This document shows, in pieces, positions 23,201 to 34,647 of a stretch of DNA of 64,000 nt. Location: NCBI GenBank assembly GCA_013396915.1, contig VWZL01000430.1, positions 100,306-164,305 on the forward strand. The letters run 5' to 3'. Under the pieces are notes generated by a model that was not told the origin of the DNA, made no database searches, and was given only the letters and a program-made list of their open reading frames with translations. A program made the position numbers and the translations under genes. The first letter of the stretch is position 1. Every line of letters begins with the position of its first letter. Source of the stretch: Stercorarius parasiticus. Its lineage: Eukaryota > Chordata > Aves > Charadriiformes > Stercorariidae.

Positions 23201-26079
23201 AAATGCAGGTGCCCTGGTGATAAGCTCTTGTCTCCAATAGAGGATTTGTGAAGCAGTGAGCCAAGGAGTCTAACATTGGGAGAAATCACAGGCTTTTTTT
23301 CCCAGGGGAAATTCTTCTATTTTCTTGCTTGTGGGTGACATCATATACCTTAATAACACTCACCCCCCTCCCCACAGTGTCATTTGAGCTGACACTCTGC
23401 AAACTGTCACCTAAAGGTCAATTGCTCTGTGTTTCACCCTTGCAAGCAGAGCTTTGCTGCTGACACCGGAGTCACTGTTTCAAGGCAGAGTGGCTCAGGG
23501 TCAGCTCCCTGGCAGATGGCATCTGTTTGCTGCTACCCTTTCTCCCTTCCCATCAGGTTACCGCTTCTTTGTGTGCAGCACTAACGCGGCAGTGACGGTG
23601 CTGAGCGTGGACTGGGAAAGAAAGACTGGCTGAGACGCTCTCCTGGGGCTCTGTGCAGACGCAGTGCCACGTTTTTATCTGTATAAATCAGATCTCCGTT
23701 CATACTGGGAAATGAAGTTTTCTGTGGTATTTGAACGAGGAGTCCGTTGATTACAGTTCATTCCTCACAGAGACGAGCAACACAGCTCTTCTGTTCGCTT
23801 TCCGTGTTTGGACGTGCTGAATCTGTGCCCTCAACAGAGCAGCTTATTGTGCATTAAGCTTGTCCACAGGGCAAGTGATTTTTCTACTGCTGACAACAAT
23901 TTTTTACCTAGCTGACATGTTCAATGCTGTGCTAATCCCGACCAGACAAAACTAACAACTGAAAAGGGGGAAGAAGACAGCCACAGCTTTTATGTTCCCC
24001 CACCTTTTGCAGTGCCTCCAGGAACATGGTCTGAGGATTTTCTGGCTGCATTTGCATAGAGGCAGCCTCCTTCCTTGTGCTACAGGCTTAAAATTGTTTG
24101 GGTTTGGGTTTTTGTTGTATTGAGCTGTATGAGATCACTAATGACATATAAATACAGGAGATCCCTGTGCCTCCAGCAAACACTCCAGAAGGTTTCTGAA
24201 GGCAGCAGGCTCTGGTATTCTGACTGCTGCAGCACACTTATGTGGAATAAAATCAGAGCAAATGATGAGCTGCTGTTAATAATCAAAAACCTCTTCTGCA
24301 CCATTACAGTGGTTGAGTAAACAATGCCAGGAAACAGCCCATGCCACTGTGGGCATGGCTTGCCTGGGCCAGCTGGTGCTCTTCCAAATTATTTCTGGGC
24401 ATGGTTCAGGACGCCTTGCAGAGCAGATACCAGTCCTGTTAGACAGGCTGGATGTACCATGTTGTTCTGGAGGCTCGGAGAGTTTAATAGTAAGGTTGTG
24501 GGAGGGTCTGGGCTGCTTGATCTCATGCCAGTGGTTTGGGAAACGGTTAATTCACTCACACAGAGCAGAAAAGATTGTGGATGTGGTTACCTTTTGCACT
24601 GACAGATTTCAAGGATAGTATTGTTGTCAATAAAAAGCTAAAGATAAGCTGCTTGAAAAGAACTGGCAGAGCTAAAAAACTCCACAAGCAAAGGTACGAA
24701 TGTGGCTCATTCGTTGGAGCAACACAGATGGCTCAACTGGCAGGACAGCGTTCTACTGAAGCTTGGCTTTTGGGACAGGTTTTCACAGGAACACTGGACA
24801 GCCGAGGCAGGTTCCTGTTCACCATGTGAGTCCTGGTCAGGTTTTTCTGCCCTCGTGTCAGAGCAGGAGGATGTGCTGGGCATAGACTTGACAAAGGGCA
24901 CTCTGCGCCTCCAGTTTTGGCAGTGTGGCTGAGCCCTGATAGCATCAATAAATGATGCAGATGTCCAGAATGCAGCAGTGTCCATCTGGCTGTGTTTGTT
25001 GATCTGTAATTTGGACTCTTGGGCTGTTCACAAAATCTGCTCTTTAAATGCCCATTCTGGAGTGCTGCTCTGCAAGGCTCAGAAGCAATCCTGGCTGTTC
25101 AATGATCCCACTCGCCTCCTTGGCAGATCCTATGCACTCTCTTCCCGTGGCTTGCAGATTAGTCCCCAGGTCTGATTCCCATCTATCTCTCAGCCCAAAC
25201 ACCAGCTGCACCTCTGCACCGGATCATGCACCATCCAGAACCTCCCAAATTCTTACAGAAGACAACTCCTGCATGGCCAGGAGCTTGGCTGGCCACAGAC
25301 TTTCACACTGCTCCTCAACCTGCACCTGCGGCCTTGATCTGGAACACACAGGGCAAACACACTCTTCACCTCAAGAATTGCCCTGAGTCCCTTGTGTGAG
25401 GGAGGCACCACCAGCACATCACTGGCCAGTGCATCCTGCTGTATTTTGGGCAGTGAGAGCACCTCCTGAAAGAGGTCTTGCTGAAACCATGCTGGAGGGT
25501 GTCTCTTTCCCAAAGGCACAACCCTGCCTGGCTGGAGTCCAGGACATACTTCCTAAAACACTTGAGCCACATTTCTAAGCTTTTCTTGCCGGTCAGGACG
25601 AGGGTTAAGCCAACTCATTAGACATGGGGGGGCAGATCTCACTAGCTCAGGGCATGGCTTTGCCACTCTTGTTGGGACCTGGCATGAGAGCAGCTCTGGT
25701 GTTTGCTGGCCACTGTGTAATCCTGCCCCACACTCCCGGTTAATCATCTGTTCTGATGAAAACACCCAGCCTAATGGGGTGTTGATTAAACACTAGACCA
25801 CCGGTGGCCAAGGAGTTGGGGCATAGAGCCCATGGGATTTTCCAGCTGGATCATGGTCTCAGCTTGGACCTGGAGATGATTCCTCATGAGGCAGGTTCCT
25901 GGAGAGTATCACTGCCGTGAGAGCTGCACTTCAGTCACCTCCTGCCCAATGTCGTCAGGAGATAAGGACATTACTGCAGCCTGCTCACTTTTACACCCAC
26001 AAGGGCTTAATTCTTGGTTCCTGGGTATTGTCTGGGATGAAGGGGAAGTTCTAATTGTAACTGCTCAGCAGTGGTAATT
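20275..26079. other. Unique non-coding stretch
   Basis: No gene or recognisable repeat in 5.8 kb apart from the pyrimidine tract at 21993-22028, which is listed separately. A lone AATCACAGAATCGTG near 22295 resembles a CR1 terminus, but no CR1 body follows, so it is not called. Confidence 0.55.
21993..22028 (+). repeat. Pyrimidine tract ending in TTCTCTAG
   Basis: A T-rich tract with scattered C that ends in AG at 22027-22028. This is the shape of a 3' splice acceptor, but no coding segment or donor follows. Such tracts are common by chance, so it is listed only as low-complexity sequence. Confidence 0.7.
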
Positions 26080-26339
26080 TGTGAACAAGGAACGATCTGG
26101 CACAGAGGGCAAAAAGGCACAACTACAAGAAGGGGTTAAACTGGAAGCAGGAATGCTGGAGACAGAATGACTCCTTGGACGGGATTAGTGCTGGTGCAAG
26201 GGTATATAAGGAATGTGCTTGTGATGCATCTTTGCAGACTCCATGTAGAACAGTGTGTTGCAGTAGGACTCTGCCCAATGCATTGTTTATTAAGTTTTTC
26301 TTTTATATTTAAGCACAAATGTGTGTTTAACTTGCCTCA
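26080..26339 (+). mobile_element. Possible LTR-like segment (weak)
   Basis: About 260 bp starting TGTGAACAAGG and ending TGCCTCA. It contains TATATAAGG near 26202 and, about 85 bp later, a T-rich stretch with a TTTATTAAG poly(A)-like motif. The order of TG, TATA, poly(A)-like signal and CA is LTR-like. No matching flanking duplication was found and no family was recognised. It could equally be a chance promoter-like arrangement. Confidence 0.3.
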
Positions 26340-26689
26340 AGAGGGATCATAAAAATTCCCCATCAGGGACATTTACCTTCTTAAAGAGCAGTCTGTCTGG
26401 ATTTGTGCTGGCACCAGTTAAAGTGCCCAGAGCTCGATTGGCACATAAGTGAGGGCAAGAACTTGCAGCTAAGGAGCCATCCCACTTCCACAGTGCAGTC
26501 TACCTTACAAGCGCACCTCTCACATATGCACTCCTCACCAACTTTCCTCCCTTGAGGCATGTCCGGGAACACCAGCTGTCCTCCCTGGTTGCTCAGAAGT
26601 GGGGCTTTCCTCTGCCTACCCCTCATCACAGCAGACCTGGCCAAGAATGAGTCTTGCTGAGAGTGTTTGTATAGACATGGTTTCAGGAC
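26340..26689. other. Unique non-coding stretch
   Basis: Nothing recognised in these 350 bp between the weak LTR candidate and the following CR1. Confidence 0.5.
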
Positions 26690-26905
26690 GCGTGGGAGGT
26701 TCAGGCTGGACATTAGGAAGCATTTATTCACTGAGAAGGTGGTCACACACTGGAACAGGCTTCCCGGAGAGGTGGTCGATGCACCAAGCCTGTCAGGGTT
26801 TAAGAAGCATTAGGACAATGCCCTTAACATGCGTTAGCTTTTGGTCAGCCCTGAAGTGGTCAGGTAGCTGACTAGATGATCATTGTAGGTCCCTTCCAAG
26901 TGAAA
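26690..26905 (+). mobile_element. CR1 3' end (pentamer-tailed subfamily)
   Basis: A sense CR1 3' end with the segments GGTTCAGGCTGGACATTAGG, ACACTGGAACAGGCTTCC, GAGAGGTGGTCGATGC, TTTTGGTCAGCCCTGAA and GTAGGTCCCTTCCAA. It ends in ATTCTGTTCTG and runs straight into the pentanucleotide array. The ending differs from the octamer-tailed copies in this window, so it belongs to another CR1 subfamily, one I associate with neoavian birds. Only about 216 bp are kept, so no ORF2 remains. Confidence 0.9.
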
Positions 26906-27047
26906 TATTCTGTTCTGTTCTATTCTATTCTATTCTATTCTATTCTATTCTATTCTATTCTATTCTATTCATTTCTGTCCTGTCCTGTTCTGTCCTGTTC
27001 TGTCCTGTTCTGTCCTGTTCTGTTCTGATGTATTCTATTCTATTCTA
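26906..27047 (+). repeat. Pentanucleotide microsatellite on a CR1 tail
   Basis: About 140 bp of five-base units. The first part is nearly pure TATTC, the middle alternates TGTCC and TGTTC, and the end returns to TATTC. It starts at the exact 3' end of the CR1 copy and has evidently expanded from that element's tail. The length is likely to vary between individuals. Confidence 0.95.
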
Positions 27048-28320
27048 GCACAGTTTTATGAAGTTTAAGGACCTTTAAAAACTGCAGAGAGCCGGTGGTT
27101 GGAGTCCATATAAAGGGGTAACGCTAAAAGAGAAAACAAAGAGTAAAAATTAGGGACAGAGGAATGTTTTCCAAGTTGGAAGATGAAAAGACCCTGATCC
27201 TTTATTGCCCAGACCTGGCTCTGGAGCTTCTCAGCTTAGCTTCATAGTCCTTTTCCCCTGTGTCTAGAGATGTGGGAGACACTGTCATTGTCTCCCTCTG
27301 AGCGAGCCGTCTAGACTGGCTTCAGGGTCAATAGAGGGAATGAGGCACTTTTGGGGCACGATTCACCTGCCTGACAGGTAAGTCAGAACCAAATGAGTCA
27401 CTTGTACTTTTTTCTCTCCAGTGTTTATAAAGGGAGCTGGGATGACAAGCTCACACAGGATTCCCTGCCTTTTACAGGGCAGGTGAGATGCCTACCACTT
27501 CAATTTTAGACTCTGGCATATTGTTTCCACTTCATATCCCACTTTACTTTGGGAGAACTGGTCCTGATGCCTGGGGCAGGCAGACCTCTTTTTCTCCTTC
27601 CATGGTGGAACAAGAAGTGAAAAATCTGCACAAAACTGAAGGTAACAAGCTGTTCATGGGCAAAAAGAAGAGAAATAGTGAAAATAAGCTATAACAAAGA
27701 ATGTTTTGGTTCAACACAAGTGGAAACCTTTTGATTGTCAGGAAGGGAAAATGCTGGGGAAATTGCCTGGGGAAAATCTTGCAACTCCAGCATGAGAGGA
27801 TTTTAAAACCGGGTCATACATGTTCCTGTCATAAGTGACAGAAGCACCACTGTGCTGGGAAGGGGATTAGACATCTTGAGGTGTCTCCCAGCCCTGTTTT
27901 TTATCACCCATTCACCTTGTTATGGGCACACTGTGTAAGCAGCTTGTAATCATTTTGTAACTAATACAGTCCTGTCATCTTCCTCCTCCATCGCTCACAG
28001 CCAGTGAGCTCCTATAATGCAGCCTGATGAGTAATTCCTCTGTGAGTTACTGTGGGGCATATCTCCTAGAGCAAAGATGTCACCAGTGCAACTCAAAGTG
28101 TGTTGAAGTAAGAACTGAGCATCTGATATTTGCCTGTGGCATTGATGAGGTTGGGCCTAGAAATTTTGTGAGCTTTGAAATCTTATCAGCTATTTCTAGA
28201 ACAACAGGAATATCCACAATCCCAGTAGTTAACACCAAGGAAAATTTTGGACACCCGTTAAAATTTGTGCTAGTTGAGCACTTGGGTTAGGGATCAAGAA
28301 GAGGCCGATGGTGGGTGCTG
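27048..28320. other. Unique non-coding stretch
   Basis: No gene or repeat recognised. An 87-codon frame at 28027-28290 resembles no known protein and has no supporting context. Confidence 0.5.
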
Positions 28321-28375
28321 AGCATCAGCACGTGCATCAGCATATGTGCATGAGCATATATCAGCATATATGAAG
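28321..28375 (+). repeat. Short imperfect tandem repeat
   Basis: Several imperfect copies of a 12-13 base unit of the form GCATCAGCAYRTG, alternating with GCATATAT-type variants. No function is suggested. Confidence 0.6.
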
Positions 28376-29329
28376 ATGGAGCTAGACCTGCAGTGTCTTG
28401 TGCTCCTTCAAAACAGACAAGACAGTGGCAAAAACCAGACATGCTGACATGACAGGTCATTTAGGAAACAATTTATATGCAACGTGCGCCCTGGCACTCA
28501 GGCTCAAGCTGGCTGTGAAGTCTGTGCACTGGATGCAGCATGTGAATATTTCTCATTCTTGATGGTAGTGCATTAAAGCCCTGTGCCATTGTAGATGTTC
28601 TTGGACTGCAGTTCCTGGCTGGATTGCTGAAATGCTCTGCATAGACAAGGTTAGGGGAGTTCCTCTCACTAACAAGTCTTGAATTTTTCCATTTCCTGCC
28701 TTTTATGCATTTATATCAGCAAATTCCCATGGAAAAAACCAAGGTCTAGAAGAGGCAGGTGTGGCCAAACAGCCTGTGTCTGATGACTTGAAGGGAGCAA
28801 GTCATACCATTAAAGACTCTGAGGGTGAAACAAGTTGCTTCCTTCCCATCTTGCGCTTTTCACAGACAGCAGATAGATCGGGGGAGGGGGGGGGGATGAT
28901 GGGAACTTTACAGTCTAGATGATCTGGAGTTAATATTTGCAAGACATGAGATGTCATGGGAACATCATGACAGGACTTGTGTCAGGAGGGTGGTTTTCAG
29001 GACACACAGACACTGTGGTAGAGGGACCTAACTGGCTTATATGGATATAATCTTTGCTACACAGGTAATGCAGCTGTCTGTGAGAGTGCCATAACACCTC
29101 AGAGCCTTTCTGCTTACTACAGGGACAAAAGATCTGATGTAGGGCTTGGCTAAGTCACTCAACCACAGCACTAACCTTGGGGATTTCCAAATCCTCCCAC
29201 CGTGTTTTACTGGCAAGAGCACTGCTACGTCTGCAGCTCTGCTCCTCCCTGGCACACTATGGTGGCCACACACTGACCATTCAGGGGCCACCCAGCAGCT
29301 TGTCTTCATCTGGGCTCTGGTTGGAGCAA
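28376..29329. other. Unique stretch with a G-rich run
   Basis: No gene is recognised. At 28880-28903 the plus strand has G5, A, G10, five bases, then G3, which could form a G-quadruplex (see findings). Confidence 0.5.
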
Positions 29330-30092
29330 TTAGTGCAGGGTCCTGCACCTGGGTCAGGGCAATCCCAAGCACAAATCCAGGCTGGGTAGAGAATGGATTG
29401 AGAGCAGCCCTGAGGAGAAGGACTTGGGGTGTTGGTGGATGAGAAGCTCAATGTGAGCCAGCAATATGCGCTCACAGCCCAGAAAGCCCCCCGCATCCTG
29501 GGCTGCATCCCCAGCAGCGTGGGCAGCAGGGCGAGGGGGGGATTCTGCCCCTCTACTCCGCTTGGGGGAGACCCCCTTGCAGTGCTGCCTCCAGCTCTGG
29601 GGCACCAACAGCAGAAGGACATGGAGCTGTTGGAGCAGGGCCAGAGGAGGCCCCGGAGATGCTGGGAGGGCTGGAGCCCCTCTGCTGTGAGGACAGGCTG
29701 AGAGAGTTGGGGGGGTTCAGCCTGGAGAAGAGAAGGCTCCGGGGAGAACTTCCAGCCCCTTCCAGTCCCTAAAGGGGCTCCAAGAAAGCTGGGGAGGGAC
29801 TCTGGATCAAGGAGGGGAACCATGGGACGAGGGGGAAGGGTTTTACACTGAAAGAGGGGAGATTTAGATGAGATCTGAGGCAGAAATTCTCTGCTGTGAT
29901 GGCGGTGAGCCCCTGGTCCAGGTTGCCCCGAGAAGCTGTGGCTGCCCCATCCCTGGAGGGGTTCAAGACCAGGTTGGACGGGGCTTGGAGCAACCTGGTC
30001 TGGTGGGAGGTGTCCCTGCCCAGGGCAGGGTCTTGGAACTAGGTGATTTTAAGGTCCCTTCCAACTCTAACCATTCGATGATTCTATGAATT
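29330..30092 (+). mobile_element. CR1 LINE, 5'-truncated sense copy
   Basis: A 760-bp CR1 3' portion. It starts near GTCCTGCACCTGGG within the end of ORF2. It includes AGAAGGACTTGGGGTGTTGG, GAGAAGCTCAATGTGAGCC and CAGCCTGGAGAAGAGAAGG from ORF2, then a 3' UTR with TGGAGGGGTTCAAGACCAGG and AAGGTCCCTTCCAAC, and ends ATTCGATGATTCTATGAA. The ORF2 part is broken by small indels. It belongs to a different CR1 subfamily from the copies at 2.5 and 34 kb. The long minus-strand frame (29281-29823) is only its antisense shadow. Confidence 0.95.
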
Positions 30093-33000
30093 GGGCGCCA
30101 GGTAATTTTCAGTGGAAAGGTCACTCAGTTCTAGAGTTATTCTGGGTTCACTGGCTGCCTCATGTCCTCACTGTCTGCTTCCATTAATACTGGCTGGAGG
30201 ACTCACATGCTCATGGGGAAAGTTTCTGACTCTCAGGGTGCAACATGACAAGGGCATTGCAACCACATGTGCATGTCTCTCACCAGAGGGGCTGTACTTC
30301 TGCCCAGACAAGAGAGAGAAGCACCTGCAGCTGCAAGCAGTCTCTGGCTCCGAAGAGATGCATTCCCATTGCTGTTGCTGAAATTCTCAAAAGAAAAGGG
30401 AATTCAGCTTTTGCTACACCTGCCTCAATCTCTGCCATCATGGTTATACCTGGTATGACTCTGGCGCGTAACAGAGCATTTCTGTAAACCCCTGATAGTG
30501 TCAAGACTACTTGAACATCGGTGGGAAATGCCCAGAGACACCCTCTGTTCTCTTTGGGACATTTATGGAAGGAGCCAACAGGTTAAGCTCTGCTGATCCA
30601 CAGAGTTAGAGGAGCAAAGACATCCTGCTTGTCTGTAATATGTTGCCAGTGTCCCAGTTCTGTAAACATCCTCTCACCAGGGCCTAAATCAGTCTGTCAC
30701 ATGTCACCGCTCCATCTCCTGTTATAGCCCCACGGAAAATAAGAGTGCCACAGACCACAGAAAATAGCTCCAGTCACGCTGCCAAGAGGAAACTTGGACA
30801 AGGCTGTTGTTCACACCCATGTGAATGGGAAGAAGCACCAGGGTGGATGAAAAAGGATCTGTCTCCTTGAGCCTGTGCCCTCCTTTGTGCCTATGTGAAG
30901 ACAGATCAATCCTAGCTAGTTACCAGATCTGGAAGTGTTTAAACATCCTTCCTGTGAGGTTTTGCTTTCACATGAAGAAACTGCTTAAGTTGGCCTGGGG
31001 TGATGGGCAGACAGCTGCTATTTGACAAAGCTCAGCTTTCCATCACAACCCAAATAAATGGGAGCCAGGCACACAGACAGCGAGCATCTTACTCGTCTCC
31101 CTGCAAGTACTAGCATGGCAGAGCTGGATGGCCAAGGCTTTCTGGGGCCCGTGGGAGAGCCAGGGCTACAGCTTTCCAGTGGTCAGTGGGATGTCTGAGG
31201 GCAGGGGGCTGCATGGTGAATGGAGAGCAAGGTGCAGTAGGAAAGGGGAGGACCTACAAGTGCCTGCACAGGTTTCCCACCAAAAACCCCCTCGTGGAGA
31301 CTAATCTGAGCCTCTTCTTTATTTTCAGATTAGTTGAAGTAGACAAAAGCTTGAAAACACAGACAAGGTCAGAATGCGGTAGGCAAAATAGGATCCAACA
31401 TACATTTTTAATGCTTAAATATCTTTATTTTAACCTGATTTCTTACTTTTGAGGCTTGACAACAAGCTTAGTTTGGCTGGCAACACTGAAACTCATTGCT
31501 AAAGAAACGAGCCATCCTGATCCTAGGAAAGCAGTCTTGAAGGTGCACACTTGCCTGAAATGTAAGCAACAGCAACAGAATGATTATAAAAGAAGATCTG
31601 GGCCCTACCACGATTCTCGAAAAAAACCCCATCCATTTTTGAGGTTTGACAGTTACATGTTAGTGGTACAACTTTATTTCTTCACTCCTTTATTTTTTAA
31701 AAAGCCCACAAAAGTAGCAGCAATTACAGGACTGCTGTATCTGAGACACCCTCAACTCAGTGCATACTAATCTGTGGAAATTTACTGTACAATCACTGCA
31801 ACACGGGGAGAATGCTCTTCCTTCCTAATCCCTTACAGCTCTTGTACCGTAGGATTACTGCTGCTAACAATAGCATATAAAACATGCAGGAAGAAGCGTG
31901 ATTTTTCCGATGCTGGTTGTTGCGATGTCTCACACGGCAAACACAGCTGCTGATCCTGCTGGTTGAGCTACACATCTCTTTGCTGGCTCCTTAGCGTGGA
32001 GTGTGATGGCCACTTTGGAGTGTGTTACTCCACCTGATACTTGATGATGTCTCACTGAAAACCCGAAATAGAAATGCGAAGATGTTCTCAGGAGGCTCAG
32101 ACTTGTGCTTGCTGCTTATGGGAAATGAAAGCTTGGTTTTGTGAAAAGGAAAAAAAAAAGACAGTGCTTCCCAAAATGTTGGTTTATGAGGCAGAATGAA
32201 ACCAAACCTGGGACATCTGAAATCATGCTTGAGAAGATGTGACTTGGGTCCTCATCACCTAAGACAGTCCTGCGGTTAGTGAGTTACCCTAGAAAAAGAA
32301 ACAGCTCAGGTACCTGAACGTGTGTCTTCTGCACCATGCACACCAGCCATCTCCTGGCCAAATGAACATTTAATTACATACTCCAGATGAAGACGGTTGT
32401 TTCTGCAGTCTGTGCCTGGGGCATGCCCTGGGAGCGAGAGGAGCAGAGCCAAGCTTCTGACTCTGCTCAGACAAAGACGGTGCTTGAATCTCTGCTCTCC
32501 ATGCCTACCCCTGAAAAGGTTCTGTCAAACCAAGCACTTTCTCTGCCAGAAGTTTTGATAAAATTGTTTCTTGGGAACACGCCTGGCCAATCTGCAGTTT
32601 GTGCTTGATTTCCCTGGATATCCAAACAATCCAGCTACTGACAGGATGTTTGCTGGAAAAGAGTTCAGCAGTTCTGCAAAGAGCACTTTGGCATCCACCC
32701 AGCAAAGGAGAAGGAGTGTGTCGTATCGGGTAGCTCATCTAAGCAATCAGGCCGAGGAACATGGCACCAGTGTGAAACACTTGTGTTTGGTGCATCGGAA
32801 AAAATGGAAGCAAACGGCACAAGTGAGGGAGAAGGGTGAGAGAGCTGCTCAGTGCACTCCTGAGCAACGGGGAGCCTAGAGACCTGCAAGAGAAACTCAG
32901 GTCCTGCATGCTCCTGCCCAGGATGCTCAGGATGCTCAGGCTGAAAGAGGGACTGAGTGTAGGTTAATCCCTACCAAACCTTCCAGGGAGAGGCGAAGGG

Positions 33001-34013
33001 ATGCACTAAGGATATTGCTCTGAACATGCAAAGACTCCTGGTTTGCAAGAGCCTCTGGGGAGCTCAGCCATCCTGCCTGGACATGGGGCATAGGGGAAAG
33101 GTTTCCTTGGGAAGAGTGAGCTTCTCTCTGTGAAGATTCTCCTCCCAGATGCTTTTCCTTAGGAAGGGGTGTGTCTCCAAGGGCAGAGCTCTCTCTGGGG
33201 CTGTTTCATGCAGGGATGGGAGCTGGGCATGCTGTCCTGCTGTGCACTGGCAGGCCAAGAGCTCCTCAGCTTTGCAGTGGATTGGTAATAACCTTCAATT
33301 GACCTTGCTGGAGGCTGTACTGCCATTGCCATCAGCAGTAGGAAGAATAGTGAAACTAGAGCTCCTAAGTGCCATTGCCCTGTATTTGCCACATGGGCAC
33401 AAAACTTCTGTCTTTCCACCTTATTAGCACTGAAAACCATGGTGGGCATTATAGGAAACGAGGCAGGAGAATCCCACTGGCGCTGAGGAGAGTTTCAAAC
33501 AATAGCAGGGATTTTCAGGGACATGTGCAGCCTTGACAGTGACTTTCATGCTGCAGGTGTCCTAAACTCATTCCTCCCCCCATGTGAAATCTGCTTCGAC
33601 TGCCTCCCAAACCGGCAGAGCCAAGGATACTGACGGCCTCTGCCCGCGCTGGCCAGGGGTCAGGAGCTGTGACGGGAAGCCGTTTGCTGTCCCAACCCTG
33701 GTTTAGGGGACAGTCCACACTCCTGCTCTCAGCTCCATTTTAGCACGTCTCCCGCTGCAGCTTCATCTTGCTCTCACATGTAATTTCAGCAAAAGTCGTG
33801 TTTTCTCCCATATGTTTCTTCCCCTCTCACAATGTGCACGGCCCTCTCACAAGCACTGCTGCGCACAGCCGGGTGGGGATGCACCAAACCCAAGTCCTCT
33901 GCAGCAGCTGGACTGTATCTGGGTGTAGGACAGCATCAGAGGGGCTGCAGGCAAGAGCAGTGCAATGAAAGCTGCAGGTCTCTGCTAGTGGACTGGGGAT
34001 GCACAACAAAATG
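30093..34013. other. Unique non-coding stretch
   Basis: No gene or interspersed repeat recognised in 3.9 kb. A 9-base unit, GGATGCTCA, is repeated twice in tandem at 32921-32938. Open frames are at most 104 codons and resemble nothing known. Confidence 0.55.
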
Positions 34014-34647
34014 AGCCAGCAAGGTGCCCCTGTGGCCAAGGTGGCTAATGGCCTCCTGTGGGGCATTAAAATGAATGTGGCCAGGAGGTGGAGGGAGGTC
34101 ATCCTCCCCGTTTGCTCTGCCCTGGTGAGGCCACATCTGCAGTACTGGGTCCAGTTCTGAGCTCCCCAGTTCAAGACAGACAGGGAACTGCTGGAGAGAG
34201 TCCAGCGGAAGGCTATGAAGATGCTGAGGGGGCTGGAGCATCTCTGTGCTGAGGAAAGGATGAGAGCCCTGGGTCTGTTCAGCTGGAGAAGAGCAGGCTG
34301 AGAGGGGATCTCATCAATGCTCAGCAATAGCTAAAGGGTGGGTGTCAGGAGGATGGGGTCAGGCTCTTCTCAGTGGTGCCCAGCGACAGGACAAGGGGCA
34401 ACGGGCACAAACTGGAACATGGGAAATTCCATCTGAACATGGGGAAGAACTTCTTCCCTGTGAGGGTGGCAGAGCCCTGGCACAGGCTGCCCAGAGAGGT
34501 GGTGGAGTCTCCTGCTCTGGGGATATTCCAAACCCTCCTGGACGTGTTCCTGTGCGACCTGCTCTGGGTGACCCTGCTTTGGCAGGGGGTTGGATGAGAT
34601 GATCACCGGAGGTCCCTTCCAGCCCCTGCCAGTCTGGGATTCTGTGT
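34014..34647 (+). mobile_element. CR1 LINE, 5'-truncated copy (copy B)
   Basis: A sense CR1 3' portion of the same subfamily as 2506-3326. It begins at GAGCCAGCAAGGTGCCCC and ends GGGATTCTGTG. In the ORF2 remnant a tryptophan codon of copy A is the stop TGA at 34158-34160, and the copy shares with copy A the one-base loss that ends the frame near 34300. Its 3' UTR keeps about 18 bases missing from copy A. A 198-bp tract (34161-34358) is identical to copy A although the flanks differ by about 8%. Confidence 0.95.

Noticed and set aside
24470..24545. Similarity with 34955-35015 around GAGTTTAATAG / AAGTTTAATAG as a shared repeat
   Set aside because: Only short scattered matches; not enough to call a repeat family.
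29281..29823. 180-codon minus-strand frame
   Set aside because: Antisense shadow of the CR1 copy at 29330-30092.
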